Shown piece by piece: positions 1 to 10,586 of a stretch of 64,000 bases of DNA. Source of the DNA: Idiomarina sp. MD25a (GTDB taxonomy: Bacteria > Pseudomonadota > Gammaproteobacteria > Enterobacterales > Alteromonadaceae); the NCBI RefSeq assembly GCF_001870515.1, contig NZ_MDGT01000003.1:62001-126000 (forward strand), in the 5' to 3' direction. The first letter of the stretch is position 1. Each line of letters starts with the position of its first letter. The notes beneath the pieces were generated by a model, which did no database searches, was not told where the DNA came from, and saw only the letters and a list, made by a program, of their open reading frames with translations. Position numbers and translations under genes: made by a program.

Positions 1-319
1 AACCAAGCAATTTTAATGAGCCTAAATACAGTTCTTGAATATCTTTCGGCGAAGGCTTCATGATGACTTGAAACTGATAGTAATGTTGCAACCGATTGGG
101 GTTCTCACCGTAGCGCCCATCAGTTGGTCGACGACAAGGCTGCACATAAGCAAAGCTTGCCGGCTCTGGACCGAGAGAGCGTAAAAAGGTCATGGGGTGG
201 AACGTACCCGCACCGACTTCCATGTCCAATGGTTGTACTACCGCACAACCTTGTTGAGCCCAATAATCTTGCAGGGCGAGAATGAGCCCTTGAAAAGTAT
301 TAACGTCGTATTTTGCCAT
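1..319 (-). CDS. glyQ: Glycyl-tRNA synthetase alpha subunit (partial)
   Basis: Reverse-strand frame open from the ATG at 319 to the left edge, so only the first 106 residues are present and the C-terminus lies outside. The reading [20 protein letters not shown] followed by the motifs [31 protein letters not shown] and [13 protein letters not shown] is the well conserved start of the bacterial alpha2beta2 glycyl-tRNA synthetase alpha chain, which carries the aminoacylation core and works with GlyS. glyS would be expected beyond the left edge, on the same strand. It is divergent from tag. Identity is near certain because this is one of the most conserved N-termini among bacterial synthetases. 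Confidence 0.95.
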   Translation of the reverse strand, partial: MAKYDVNTFQGLILALQDYWAQQGCAVVQPLDMEVGAGTFHPMTFLRSLGPEPASFAYVQPCRRPTDGRYGENPNRLQHYYQFQVIMKPSPKDIQELYLGSLKLLG

Positions 320-371
320 AAATGTCTGCAACCTATTTTTTGGTTGACCAAAGATAATCATATATGCCTAG

Positions 372-400
372 ATTATACCCTTTGATAAGCCTCGGTTATA
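372..400 (-). promoter_or_regulatory. Candidate glyQ promoter
   Basis: Reading the minus strand, a perfect TATAAT (372-377) is preceded by a 17-bp spacer and a weak -35 TATAAC (395-400). It lies about 50 bp before the glyQ start, inside the tag/glyQ divergent gap. Only the -10 is convincing. Confidence 0.4.
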
Positions 401-409
401 GGGGATAAA

Positions 410-1024
410 ATGACAAATCAACAACTCGTTCGTTGTGGTTGGTGTGAAGGGGACGGTGAATACGAGCACTATCACGATACTTTATGGGGCCGACCAGTGG
501 ACGACTCCCAGGAGCTGTTCGCAAAATTGTGCCTTGATGGTCAGCAAGCTGGACTGAGTTGGCTGACCATTTTGAGAAAATGGGACGCCTACCATGAGTT
601 GTTTCACAACTTTGACCCGGATGCGCTATTAGCGATGCCAAATGCAGAGCGTGAAGCACTGTATAGCAACCCTGCCATTATTCGCAGTAAAGCGAAAATA
701 GATGCAATATTTACTAATGCGCGTGCATACCTTAAATTGCGTGATAGGGGACAAAACTTTAGCGAATTTTTGTGGAAATTCGTCGATTTTGAACCCACAA
801 TTAATGCGTATCAGGCATTATCTGAAGTACCAACAGAAACTGAAGCATCACGTCAGATGGCAAAAGCCTTAAAAAAGGAAGGTTTTAAGTTTGTCGGTCC
901 GACAATCTGTTATGCTTTTATGGAAGCTGTGGGTATGGTAAACGACCATCTCGTTGACTGCCATTGTTATCAACCATGCAAGACAGCGATGGAAACATTT
1001 AGACTGAGCACTAATTGGAAGTGA
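410..1024 (+). CDS. tag: DNA-3-methyladenine glycosylase I
   Basis: Base-excision repair enzyme that removes 3-methyladenine from alkylated DNA. The 204-aa product starts VRCGWCEGDGEYEHYHD and carries GQQAGLSW, the helix-hairpin-helix region and GFKFVGPTICYAFM, all typical of Tag. The zinc-site residues known from the E. coli enzyme are present: Cys9, His22, His180 and Cys184 (NDHLVDC). The position equivalent to the base-recognition Glu38 is Asp43 (CLDGQQAG), a substitution I believe is common in the family. A purine-rich ribosome site (AGGGGAT) precedes the ATG. It is followed one base later by a GNAT gene, so the two are probably co-transcribed. Confidence 0.95.
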   Translation: MTNQQLVRCGWCEGDGEYEHYHDTLWGRPVDDSQELFAKLCLDGQQAGLSWLTILRKWDAYHELFHNFDPDALLAMPNAEREALYSNPAIIRSKAKIDAIFTNARAYLKLRDRGQNFSEFLWKFVDFEPTINAYQALSEVPTETEASRQMAKALKKEGFKFVGPTICYAFMEAVGMVNDHLVDCHCYQPCKTAMETFRLSTNWK

Positions 1025-1025
1025 T

Positions 1026-1505
1026 ATGATAGAAATTACCTTGGCTGACTACGCCAACCCAGCACATGCCCAAGCAGTGGTAAATATGCTCGACATGTAT
1101 GCAAAAGACCCAATGGGGGGCGGAGAAGGAATATCGGAAGAGGTAAAGGATAACCTCATTAAAGAGATGGCCAAACGGGATAATGTATTTTCCTTACTTG
1201 CATTCGACGGTGACCAACCCGTCGGCGTTGTGAATTGTGTAGAAGGTTTCTCAACTTTTGCGGCAAAACCATTAATGAATATCCACGACATTGCAGTGGT
1301 CGATGAGTATCGTGGCCAGGGTGTTGCACAAAAGCTACTTGAAGAAGTTAAGACCTTGGCGCAGTTTCGTGGTTGCGTAAAATTGACATTGGAAGTACTC
1401 ACTCACAACGACCGTGCTAAAAAAGCTTACGAGAACTTTGGCTTCAAGCCTTATGAGCTGGGCGATGTTGGCCAAGCAGAGTTCTGGGAGTGTTATTTAA
1501 ACTGA
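1026..1505 (+). CDS. GNAT-family N-acetyltransferase
   Basis: A 159-aa single-domain GNAT protein. The acetyl-CoA pyrophosphate loop is visible as R96-GQGVA in VVDEYRGQGVAQKLLEEV, preceded by the beta-4 strand (MNIHDIAVV) and followed by the C-terminal AKKAYENFGFKPY segment typical of these enzymes. Its acceptor substrate cannot be told from sequence. It follows tag with a 1-bp gap and is likely in the same transcript; no repair role is implied by that. A hairpin at 1518-1541 follows. Confidence 0.85.
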   Translation: MIEITLADYANPAHAQAVVNMLDMYAKDPMGGGEGISEEVKDNLIKEMAKRDNVFSLLAFDGDQPVGVVNCVEGFSTFAAKPLMNIHDIAVVDEYRGQGVAQKLLEEVKTLAQFRGCVKLTLEVLTHNDRAKKAYENFGFKPYELGDVGQAEFWECYLN

Positions 1506-1517
1506 ATTGATTGCCAG

Positions 1518-1541
1518 AGTCGCACGTCTAATCGTGCGACT
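1518..1541. terminator. Hairpin between convergent GNAT gene and tusA
   Basis: AGTCGCACG and CGTGCGACT form a perfect 9-bp stem around a 6-nt loop. It overlaps the tusA stop codon and is followed on + by the mixed tract TTCTCT. It may terminate both convergent genes, although the U-tract is poor. Confidence 0.5.
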
Positions 1542-1767
1542 TCTCTATCCAATATCTGAATGGTGTGTCTGCAACAGATTGCTGCACTAACTTGTGCTCC
1601 ATGAACTCACAGAATTGTGGAATGTCGCGTCGCGTGGCAGGGTCATCGGCTATCACCATCAGTACCTGACCCACCGTTAACTTGCGGATCGTGGCACGCA
1701 CCAACATGACGGGCTCTGGGCATCTCAGACCTAGGGTATCTAATTCTTTGTCGGCTTTGATTTGCAT
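1528..1767 (-). CDS. tusA: TusA-family sulfur carrier protein
   Basis: A 79-aa protein with the family signature [13 protein letters not shown]. Cys16 in CPEP is the residue that carries persulfide sulfur, in E. coli passed from IscS toward TusBCD for 2-thiouridine synthesis in tRNA. Length and the middle motif [16 protein letters not shown] match TusA/SirA proteins. It is convergent with the GNAT gene and lies downstream of fadA, separated from it by a strong terminator, so it probably has its own promoter. The paralogous YeeD/YedF carriers are the main alternative, but the full CPEP and DDPAT motifs favour TusA. Confidence 0.9.
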   Translation of the reverse strand: MQIKADKELDTLGLRCPEPVMLVRATIRKLTVGQVLMVIADDPATRRDIPQFCEFMEHKLVQQSVADTPFRYWIEKSHD

Positions 1768-1794
1768 CGCTCATCGCTCGTATAAGAGAGTCAT

Positions 1795-1831
1795 AAAAAA
1801 GCCCATGATACCATAGGTACCATGGGCTTTT
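1795..1831 (-). terminator. Terminator of the fadBA operon
   Basis: The stem GCCCATG/CATGGGC (1801-1807/1821-1827) extends inward by TACC/GGTA after one mismatch. On the minus strand it ends in a run of six T (complement of 1795-1800). It lies 17 bp beyond the fadA stop. Confidence 0.8.
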
Positions 1832-1847
1832 ATCTATCTAAGAGCGT

Positions 1848-3029
<1,182 letters not shown>

Positions 3030-5186
3030 TTACTTCGCGCTAGTTGTGTCGAAGTAAGATTTGCCCGCTTTCGCCATTTCGCGCATTCCGTCAGTCACTT
3101 GGTAGATTTCACCTAAGTGTGCGTATTTATCAGCGAGCTTCACAAAATTCTCGATACCCACGGTTTCTAAGTAACGGAAAGGTCCGCCACGGAAAGGAGG
3201 GAAGCCAAGACCGTAAAGTAAGGCAATGTCTGCTTCTGCAGCTGAACCAATAATGCCTTCCTCAAGACAACGAACTACCTCGTTCACCATTGGGATCATG
3301 CAGCGAGCGATAACTTCATCTTTATCTGCTTGCTTACCAGGTTCTGCACCAATGAGTTTATAGGTTTCAGGATCGGCTTCTTTCGTTGGCTTGCCTTTCT
3401 TATCGGTGCCATAAACATAGAAACCTTTGCCGTTTTTCTGACCATAGCGCTCTGCCTTTGCTAACTGGGCAATTGCGCTGCTTTCGTTGCGAGCCATGCG
3501 CGATGGGAAGCCATCAGCCATGACCACGGTACAATGATCAGCGGTATCAATGCCGACAACGTCGCTCAAGTAAGCAGGGCCCATTGGCCAACCGAACATC
3601 TTCTCCATGACCTTATCAATACCAACAAAGTCGATGCCTTCGTCGACCATGCCAGCAAAACCAGCTAAGTAAGGGAAAAGTACACGGTTAACGTAGAAAC
3701 CAGGGCAGTCGTTAACAACAATCGGTGTTTTACCCAACTTCAGTGCGTAAGCGACAACTGCGGCAACGGTTTCGTCGGAGGTTTTTTCGCCACGGATAAT
3801 TTCAACCAATGGCATTTTATGCACTGGATTGAAGAAGTGCATACCGCAGAATTTCTCGGGACGCTTGAGGTTTTTCGCCAGTTCCGTGATAGAAATAGTC
3901 GATGTGTTTGACGTTAAAATAGCATCGTCGCTGATCACGTCTTCGACTTCTGCTAACACTGAGCCTTTGACTTTTGGATTCTCGACAACCGCCTCAACAA
4001 CAATATCAACGTCTTTAACTGCGTCATTAAGCAACGTGGGTGTGATAGAAGAAAGTACCTTAATCATTTTTTCGCTAGATACTTTGCCGCGTTCAACACC
4101 TTTCTTAAGGATTTTGCCAGCTTCTTTCATTCCCAGATCAAGCGCATCTTGTTTGATGTCTTTCATCACTGCAGGAACGCCTTTGAGCGCTGATTGGTAA
4201 GCAATACCACCGCCCATGATGCCGGCGCCCAGTACCGCAGCGGTTTTAATCTCTTTACTTGCGGATTTGGCGTATTTCTTCGACTTTCCTTTGACTGCTT
4301 GGTCGGCAAGGAAAATACCCACTTGTGCGTGGCATGCATCGGTCTGGGTTAAATCAAAGAATGCCTGGTTCTCAGCATTTAACGCACCTTCGCGCGCCTC
4401 GCGGGCACCATTTTCAATAGCCTCAATCGCTTTATGAGGCGCTGGGTAGTGTTTACCCGCTTTAGCTGCGACCATACCTTTAGCGGTCACTAGCGTCATG
4501 GTTAACTCAGTATCGTTCGCTTTAAGCGGTTCCAACTTCGGTTGGCGCTTAGCTTTCCAGTCTTGTTCACCTGCAGCTGCTGCTTTAGCAAGATTCAAAG
4601 CCGCTTCAGTGAGGTTGTCCGGTTCAACAACGGCATCAACGGCACCCACTTTTAATGCGTCTAAAGCAGAGTTGTTCTTACCTGTAGTAATCCATTCAAG
4701 CGCGTTGTCAGGGCCGATTACACGCGGCAAACGCATGGTGCCACCGAAGCCTGGAATCAGACCTAACTTCACCTCAGGCAAACCAATTGTGGCAGTGCTA
4801 TCAGCAACACGATAATCACATGCAAGTAGTGCTTCACAGCCGCCACCGAGTGCAAAACCTTTCACGGCGCCAACAGTCGGCACCGGAAGATCTTCTAGCT
4901 GATCGAATACGCGTGAAGCTTTTGCGACCCATTCGCGAGTATTCTCAGGATCTGCAAACATGTTTAAGAATTCGGTGATATCAGCACCAACGATGAACGT
5001 TGGTTTAGAACTAGTGACAATCACACCACGCAAGTCGTCGGTTTGTGCTAATTGAGTAAGGGCGTCACTAAACTCTTGTAAGGTTTTTTGGTCAAATTTA
5101 TTAACCGAGCCTTTGGCATCAAACTGAAGCTCTGCAAAACCCGGCTCTATAAAATCAACCCGGATGCTTTCGCCTTGATAAATCAT
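3030..5186 (-). CDS. fadB: Fatty acid oxidation complex alpha subunit
   Basis: Multifunctional beta-oxidation enzyme of 718 aa. The N-terminal crotonase domain (about residues 1-190) carries both hydratase glutamates (E118 in GGGCEALL, E138 in [15 protein letters not shown]). The 3-hydroxyacyl-CoA dehydrogenase part begins near residue 315 with the NAD-binding motif [13 protein letters not shown] and contains the catalytic-His motif [15 protein letters not shown]. The duplicated C-terminal helical domain holds GFYVYG and [14 protein letters not shown]. Its neighbour fadA supplies the thiolase. The 134-bp gap toward the divergent slt gene contains a PsrA-like palindrome that could control it. 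Confidence 0.96.
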   Translation of the reverse strand: MIYQGESIRVDFIEPGFAELQFDAKGSVNKFDQKTLQEFSDALTQLAQTDDLRGVIVTSSKPTFIVGADITEFLNMFADPENTREWVAKASRVFDQLEDLPVPTVGAVKGFALGGGCEALLACDYRVADSTATIGLPEVKLGLIPGFGGTMRLPRVIGPDNALEWITTGKNNSALDALKVGAVDAVVEPDNLTEAALNLAKAAAAGEQDWKAKRQPKLEPLKANDTELTMTLVTAKGMVAAKAGKHYPAPHKAIEAIENGAREAREGALNAENQAFFDLTQTDACHAQVGIFLADQAVKGKSKKYAKSASKEIKTAAVLGAGIMGGGIAYQSALKGVPAVMKDIKQDALDLGMKEAGKILKKGVERGKVSSEKMIKVLSSITPTLLNDAVKDVDIVVEAVVENPKVKGSVLAEVEDVISDDAILTSNTSTISITELAKNLKRPEKFCGMHFFNPVHKMPLVEIIRGEKTSDETVAAVVAYALKLGKTPIVVNDCPGFYVNRVLFPYLAGFAGMVDEGIDFVGIDKVMEKMFGWPMGPAYLSDVVGIDTADHCTVVMADGFPSRMARNESSAIAQLAKAERYGQKNGKGFYVYGTDKKGKPTKEADPETYKLIGAEPGKQADKDEVIARCMIPMVNEVVRCLEEGIIGSAAEADIALLYGLGFPPFRGGPFRYLETVGIENFVKLADKYAHLGEIYQVTDGMREMAKAGKSYFDTTSAK

Positions 5187-5220
5187 GTTGGGTCTCCCAA
5201 GACATCATTAAATTTTTACG

Positions 5221-5242
5221 TTTCCAATACTTTATTTGGAAA
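5221..5242. repeat. Inverted repeat upstream of fadB
   Basis: TTTCCAA and TTGGAAA form a perfect 7-bp inverted repeat with an 8-bp AT-rich centre, 35-56 bp before the fadB start. It could be a regulator site or part of the fadB leader. I do not recognise the motif. Confidence 0.4.
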
Positions 5243-5298
5243 GTAGTTAAGTTAAAGTAAGAAGAGTGTGGCGCGAAAGCGCTAAATTTTCAACGGTT

Positions 5299-5318
5299 AT
5301 TTAAACATGCGTTTGAAT
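5299..5318. promoter_or_regulatory. PsrA-like operator between fadB and slt
   Basis: TTTAAACATGCGTTTGAA is an imperfect palindrome containing TAAAC-N4-GTTTG. This matches the form remembered for PsrA, the TetR-type fatty-acid regulator of pseudomonads and Alteromonadales (CAAAC-N2-4-GTTTG). It lies in the fadBA/slt divergent gap but closer to slt, immediately before the slt start codon. The link to fadBA control is inference. Confidence 0.5.
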
Positions 5319-5320
5319 CA

Positions 5321-7282
5321 ATGAATAAACTGACGTCTATCATTCGTTACAGCTTATTGGCTTGTTTTCTCAGCACAGCGCACGCTATCGCTGCACAGCC
5401 GGGTGGACAATCCGTAGCCAATGCTCCTCAGCAATCGGCGGATGTTAGCCAACAGCGTGAGTTGTTTAAGAAAGCTGAATACGCTGCCCGTCGTGGTCGC
5501 ATTGCTGAATATAACCAACTTTTAGCCCAGTTGGAAAACTATCCGCTTAAACCTTATCTTGAACTTGAGCGATTACAGCAAGTGGGCTACTTAGCCAACG
5601 AAGATCGTGTCGTGAGCTTTCTTGAGCAATATAAAGGTACGCCGTTAGACTGGCAATTACGCCAGCCTTGGTTAGATTATTTAGCGCAGCAAGGTGAATA
5701 CCAGCGTTTTATTCGCGACTTCCGACATCCGGGTACACTGACTCACCAGTGTTATTTAATTGAGGCTGAGCGAGCCGGTGGCTTAGAGGATGGCCCTTTC
5801 ATTCGTAAGGTGGATGCTATTTGGCGTCACGGTTTTTCTGTGCCGACGGCCTGCGATGCGATTTTAAACGAGTGGGCAGAGCTCGACGCACGTACCAAAG
5901 AAAAAGTTTGGCACAGGATAGTGCTTGCGGCAGAAGAGGGAAACCCAACCTTAATCCCTTACCTTACCAGCTTATTACCGAATCGAGAGCAATACTTAGG
6001 CGAGCTCTACCACAAGGTGCGCTACTCGCCAGCAGCGATTGGACAACTTTCCAGACTCCGCGGTGTCGATCCTGCCAAAGAGGCACAAATAGCAACGTTT
6101 GCGTTGACCAAATTGATTTGGCGAGCAGAAGAGCTCGCACTTAAAGCCTATGAGCGTCTCGTATCACGTTTGCCATTTACCGCAGCGCAGCGGCACAGAA
6201 TAGCTGAGGAGTTTGCCGTTGCGTTGAGCTTGAAAGAGCACCCTGAAGCGCGAGTTTGGCATCAAAAAGTACCGCCCTCTGAGCTTGATGAGCGTGTATT
6301 ACAGTGGCGTCTTGCGGCATACCTGCGCGATCATGACTTCGCTGCACTTAAGATGACTATTCAAACACTGCCACCCGCTATCTCGGGTGGTAACCAATGG
6401 CAATATTGGCTGGCTCGGGCGATGGAGGAAACCGGCGACAAGTTGAATGCTAATCGAATTTATACGGCGCTGGCCAAAGAGCGCCATTACTATGGCTTTT
6501 TGGCTGCGGCGCGTATTGGCGCACCGGTGAGTTTAGAGAAGGACCCGGTCAAGGCAACGCAGACACAGATAACCACCTTATTAGAGCGCGATGATGTTAA
6601 ACGCGCATATGAGTTTCTTCAATTAGGGCGCGATGTCGATGCCCGTCGCGAGTGGAATCATCTACTCAGTGACATCGACGGTGAGGCATTCAAGACCGCC
6701 GCCGTGATAGCCAGTGATTGGGGCTGGCATGATCAAGCCATTTGGACATTGGCCCAAATTGGTCACTTTGATGCTGTAGAGATAAGATTCCCCATGGCTT
6801 ATAGCGAAATCATCAATCTCTCGTCCGAAAAATACGGTATCGACCCAGCGTGGGCGATGGCAATAACTCGACGTGAGAGTAGTTTTAGAGCCGATGCCTA
6901 CTCAGGAGCAGGCGCGCGCGGTCTTATGCAGATCTTGCCTGGTACCGCGAAGTTGCTACGCAATGATGATAGCTTTAAACGTCTCAATACACCGGAAGTT
7001 AATGTCGCGCTCGGTACTTATTATTTGAGTCGACTGAAAGAACGCTTTGATGGTAATCATGTGCTGGCTACCGCGGCCTACAACGCGGGTTATTATAAGG
7101 TCAAAGATTGGCTGCCCTCTGAGTCGACCGCGCTCGATGAATGGGTCGAGATGATCCCTTATTACGAAACGCGGGACTATGTAAAAGCGGTGCTTAGTTA
7201 TCAACAGATTTATGAACTTCTCAATGGTAAAGAGGTTAATTTATTTGATGCTTTTGCTACCATGAGAGTGAAAGATGACTAA
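5321..7282 (+). CDS. slt: Soluble lytic murein transglycosylase
   Basis: Periplasmic enzyme that cleaves peptidoglycan between MurNAc and GlcNAc with formation of 1,6-anhydroMurNAc. The 653-aa product opens with a signal peptide (basic N-terminus, hydrophobic core, AHAIAAQ cleavage region). A long alpha-helical superhelix follows (about 40-480), and then the C-terminal lysozyme-like domain, with the catalytic Glu519 in AMAITRRESSFRADA and the following GARGLMQILPGTA and ATAAYNAGYYKVKDW motifs. Length is close to E. coli Slt70. It is divergent from fadB, and the yigZ gene follows after 14 bp. Confidence 0.93.
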   Translation: MNKLTSIIRYSLLACFLSTAHAIAAQPGGQSVANAPQQSADVSQQRELFKKAEYAARRGRIAEYNQLLAQLENYPLKPYLELERLQQVGYLANEDRVVSFLEQYKGTPLDWQLRQPWLDYLAQQGEYQRFIRDFRHPGTLTHQCYLIEAERAGGLEDGPFIRKVDAIWRHGFSVPTACDAILNEWAELDARTKEKVWHRIVLAAEEGNPTLIPYLTSLLPNREQYLGELYHKVRYSPAAIGQLSRLRGVDPAKEAQIATFALTKLIWRAEELALKAYERLVSRLPFTAAQRHRIAEEFAVALSLKEHPEARVWHQKVPPSELDERVLQWRLAAYLRDHDFAALKMTIQTLPPAISGGNQWQYWLARAMEETGDKLNANRIYTALAKERHYYGFLAAARIGAPVSLEKDPVKATQTQITTLLERDDVKRAYEFLQLGRDVDARREWNHLLSDIDGEAFKTAAVIASDWGWHDQAIWTLAQIGHFDAVEIRFPMAYSEIINLSSEKYGIDPAWAMAITRRESSFRADAYSGAGARGLMQILPGTAKLLRNDDSFKRLNTPEVNVALGTYYLSRLKERFDGNHVLATAAYNAGYYKVKDWLPSESTALDEWVEMIPYYETRDYVKAVLSYQQIYELLNGKEVNLFDAFATMRVKDD

Positions 7283-7296
7283 CGGTTCAGAAGTAC

Positions 7297-7929
7297 GTGA
7301 AAAAAGGTAATTACTTGCGCTTGACGGAAGCTGTTGAGCACGAGATTGAAATTAAAAACAGTCGTTTCATCGCGTCGTTAGCGCCTGTAACGAGCGCAGA
7401 CGATGTGGCGAACCATATTGCCGACGTTAAGCAACGTTGGACTAAAGCCAATCACTATTGCACCGCGTCCGTCGCAGGTAGCCCCTTCGATGATACCTGT
7501 TATGCAAGCAGCGATGATGGCGAGCCCAGTGGTACCGCAGGGCGACCAATGCTTAACGTATTAACCCATCACCCGTTAGGTGAGGTTTCTGCCGTTGTAG
7601 TGCGTTACTTTGGGGGGATCAAGCTAGGTACAGGAGGCTTACAGCGTGCTTACAGCCAAGCCGTAGCGGAAGCGCTCCCGTTCATCAAAACGGCGGAGCG
7701 TAAATACCGTGAATACTACAGTTTAGTCTATGAATACGGGGATCAGGGCGCTGTTGAGAGCATTTTGAGCAGCTGCGAATATAAAGTCATTGAGCAAACA
7801 TACACTGAGACAGTGCATCAAATCATAGCTATTGAGCCTGAATACCGCGCTCAACTCGACAAGCAGTTTCAGGCTCAAACACAAGGGCGCGTAAAGCTGT
7901 TAGAAGAACATCGCGCTGGGTTGGAATAA
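7297..7929 (+). CDS. yigZ: YigZ/IMPACT family protein
   Basis: A 210-aa member of the UPF0029/IMPACT family, translation-linked proteins of uncertain biochemical role in bacteria. Seen are [13 protein letters not shown] near the start, [25 protein letters not shown] and [15 protein letters not shown], the family hallmark, followed by a ferredoxin-like C-terminal domain. The start is uncertain. GTG at 7297 gives the longest frame, but AAAAAAGG sits 7-8 bases before an in-frame TTG at 7315, which would also fit. It follows slt closely. Its last 30 bp overlap the end of trkA on the other strand. Confidence 0.88.
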   Translation: MKKGNYLRLTEAVEHEIEIKNSRFIASLAPVTSADDVANHIADVKQRWTKANHYCTASVAGSPFDDTCYASSDDGEPSGTAGRPMLNVLTHHPLGEVSAVVVRYFGGIKLGTGGLQRAYSQAVAEALPFIKTAERKYREYYSLVYEYGDQGAVESILSSCEYKVIEQTYTETVHQIIAIEPEYRAQLDKQFQAQTQGRVKLLEEHRAGLE

Positions 7930-9276
7930 TCGTTCGACCTGATCGATGTACTTCTTGTCCAGCAAGAACAGCATCACATGGTCATCGGATTGAATGATGG
8001 TCTCGCTATGAGCCATAAGTACTTCGCTTCCTCGCACAACCGCGCCGATAGTCGTTCCTGGGGGAAGCTTAATATCTTTAATGGCTTTACCGACCACTTT
8101 TGACGTTGATTCATCTCCATGCGCAATCGCCTCAATCGCCTCAGCCGCACCTTTGCGTAACGAGTAAACGTTGACGATATCGCCGCGGCGCACGTGCGTT
8201 AACAAGGCCGAAATCGTTGCCCGCTGTGGTGATATAGCAATATCAATCTCACCCCCTTGAACTAAATCGACATAGGCACTGCGTTGGATAAGTACCATAG
8301 TTTTGCGGGCGCCCATACGCTTTGCCAGCATCGCCGACATGATATTAGCTTCATCATCGTTGGTTACGGCAATAAAGACATCCGTATCTTCAACGTGTTC
8401 TTCTTCTAAAAGCTTTTGATCGGAAGCATCACCTTTGAACACTAATGTGTGTTCAAGTTGCTGCGATAGGGCCTCAGCACGTGTTTCAGACCGCTCGATC
8501 AGCTTAACGCGATGATCTGCCTCAAGCTGTTTGGCAAGGCCGGCACCAATATTACCACCGCCCACAATCATAATTCGGCGGTATCGATTTTCGAGTTTTT
8601 GCAACTCTTCCATGACGCGGTTTACATGGCGTGTATCGGCAATGAAAAACACTTCGTCATCGGCTTCAATGACGGTAGTACCGGTAGGACGAATCGGCTT
8701 ACCTTGGCGATAAATAGCCGCCACCCGCGTATCGATATTGGGCATGTGCTCTTTAAGTGTTGAGATAGCATGACCGACCAGCTTGCCTCCGTAATACGCT
8801 TTTACGGCCACCAAACTGGCTTTGCCTGAGGCAAACTCCATGACCTGCAGTGCACCCGGGTAGTCAATCAACTTACGAATATAGTTAGTGACGAGTTGCT
8901 CAGGTGAAATGATGTAATCTACTGGTGCGTCGTTTTTGTGAAACAATTGATCACGGTAACGAATGTACTCTTCAGAGCGAATACGAGCGATTTTAGTCGG
9001 CGTATTAAAGATTGAGTAGGCGACCTGGCACGCAATCATGTTGGTTTCATCACTGCTTGTTACGGCGATTAATAAATCGGCATCTTCGGCGCCAGCGCGA
9101 CGCAGCGTGTCTGGGTGTGAGCCATGACCTACCACGATACGTAAATCGTATTTATCTTGAAACGACTCTAACAGTTCGGCATTAGTATCGACGAGTGTAA
9201 TGTCGTTACGTTCGCCGACAAGGTTCTCAGCAAGCGTTCCGCCAACCTGACCTACACCCAATATAATTATTTTCAT
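7900..9276 (-). CDS. trkA: Trk potassium uptake regulatory protein TrkA
   Basis: Cytoplasmic NAD(H)-binding subunit that gates the TrkH/TrkG potassium channels. The 458-aa length equals the E. coli protein. Two Rossmann repeats are evident, [13 protein letters not shown] at the N-terminus and [13 protein letters not shown] near residue 234, each followed by a TrkA_C domain. The start overlaps the rsmB stop by 4 nt, so it is the last gene of the operon def-fmt-rsmB-trkA, the same order as in many Gammaproteobacteria. Its 3' end overlaps yigZ by 30 bp. No trkH is seen in this window. Confidence 0.95.
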   Translation of the reverse strand: MKIIILGVGQVGGTLAENLVGERNDITLVDTNAELLESFQDKYDLRIVVGHGSHPDTLRRAGAEDADLLIAVTSSDETNMIACQVAYSIFNTPTKIARIRSEEYIRYRDQLFHKNDAPVDYIISPEQLVTNYIRKLIDYPGALQVMEFASGKASLVAVKAYYGGKLVGHAISTLKEHMPNIDTRVAAIYRQGKPIRPTGTTVIEADDEVFFIADTRHVNRVMEELQKLENRYRRIMIVGGGNIGAGLAKQLEADHRVKLIERSETRAEALSQQLEHTLVFKGDASDQKLLEEEHVEDTDVFIAVTNDDEANIMSAMLAKRMGARKTMVLIQRSAYVDLVQGGEIDIAISPQRATISALLTHVRRGDIVNVYSLRKGAAEAIEAIAHGDESTSKVVGKAIKDIKLPPGTTIGAVVRGSEVLMAHSETIIQSDDHVMLFLLDKKYIDQVERLFQPSAMFF

Positions 9277-10586
9277 GGCAGTTTTTCTATCTTCGCGTAA
9301 AAGAATCCGTCACCATCATGTTCGCCAGGTAATAGCTGTAACATGGGACGGTTCGCCTCAATAGCTATAAGGTTAGCATCGGAATGCTGACCGAGGAAGT
9401 GCGATATTTGCTCACTATTTTCCTCGGGCAAGATCGAGCACGTGGCATATATGAGCTGGCCTCCAGGCTTTAATGTAGGCCAAAGACGCTCGAGCATGCT
9501 TTGCTGTAACTCAACAAGCTGATCGATATCTGATGAACGACGCAACCATTTGATATCTGGATGACGACGAATGACACCCGTAGCGGAGCAGGGGGCATCT
9601 AATAAAATACGGTCAAAAGGCTGCTTATCCCACCAACTATCAAGATCTAAAACGTCGGCACAAACCACTTCGCAAGAGAGCTCCGCGCGATATAAGTTTT
9701 CACTAACGCGTTCAAGGCGCTGTTCATCAACGTCAATAGCGATCAAGGGCGTTTGAAACTCGGTACGTTCAAGCAGGTGAACCGTCTTTCCGCCGGGTGC
9801 TGCACAGCAATCAAGCACTCTGTGCTCCGGTTGGGCGTCTACCATATCCGCTGCTAGTTGTGCTGAACGGTCCTGAACTGACACCCAGCCGGCTTCAAAA
9901 TGCGGGAGTTTAGTCACCGGCACCGGTTTGACAAGTCGAATCGCATCGCTTGCCTGACTGTCGGCAACGGCTTCAATACCGTTTTCAGCTAACAGTGCAG
10001 TGTAGTCAGTCACGGTCGTGTGACGTCGGTTTGCGCGAAGCCAGAGTGGCGGCTGAGTATCATTTGCTGTGAAAACGGCTTCCGCTTTCACACCGTAGGC
10101 GGCCTTAATTCTCTCTCTGAGCCAACGCGGATGGTTAACACCCTCGGCGCTTGGCAGGTCGCGTTCGCCATCATCGTTACGCGCGGGCGCTTCACGTAAG
10201 ACTTGGCGTAAAACCCCATTTACCAAACCGCTCAATGCTTTGCGTTTTAATAATTTGCTTGCCTCAACGGTAGCGCTCACCGCTGCGTGGTCTTTAGTAC
10301 GCAACTTAAACAGTTGGTAAGTACCCACTAACAGTAGCGACTGGATAATTTGATTTTTGCCTTTCAACGGTTTATCCAACTTGCCGCTGACTTTTTCAGT
10401 CAACACCGGTAAGTAGCGCATGACACCATAGCTAATGGCTTGCGCGAGACGCTTATCTTCCGCGGATAACTGCTCACTATACGTGGTTAATGCTTGAGTC
10501 AGCGACTGGCCTTGTTCCAGCACTGCGTGGATAGCTTGAGCGGCGGCAGCGCGACTGTGTGCGCCCGTCGATGTGTTAGTCGACAT
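9273..10586 (-). CDS. rsmB: 16S rRNA m5C967 methyltransferase
   Basis: Methylates C967 of 16S rRNA using S-adenosylmethionine. The 437-aa protein has an N-terminal NusB-like RNA-binding domain (about 5-140) and a C-terminal Rossmann methyltransferase. The SAM site is [12 protein letters not shown]. The two mechanistic cysteines are in [15 protein letters not shown] and [14 protein letters not shown]. It overlaps fmt by 11 bp upstream and trkA by 4 bp downstream, so translation is likely coupled. Confidence 0.95.
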   Translation of the reverse strand: MSTNTSTGAHSRAAAAQAIHAVLEQGQSLTQALTTYSEQLSAEDKRLAQAISYGVMRYLPVLTEKVSGKLDKPLKGKNQIIQSLLLVGTYQLFKLRTKDHAAVSATVEASKLLKRKALSGLVNGVLRQVLREAPARNDDGERDLPSAEGVNHPRWLRERIKAAYGVKAEAVFTANDTQPPLWLRANRRHTTVTDYTALLAENGIEAVADSQASDAIRLVKPVPVTKLPHFEAGWVSVQDRSAQLAADMVDAQPEHRVLDCCAAPGGKTVHLLERTEFQTPLIAIDVDEQRLERVSENLYRAELSCEVVCADVLDLDSWWDKQPFDRILLDAPCSATGVIRRHPDIKWLRRSSDIDQLVELQQSMLERLWPTLKPGGQLIYATCSILPEENSEQISHFLGQHSDANLIAIEANRPMLQLLPGEHDGDGFFYAKIEKLP

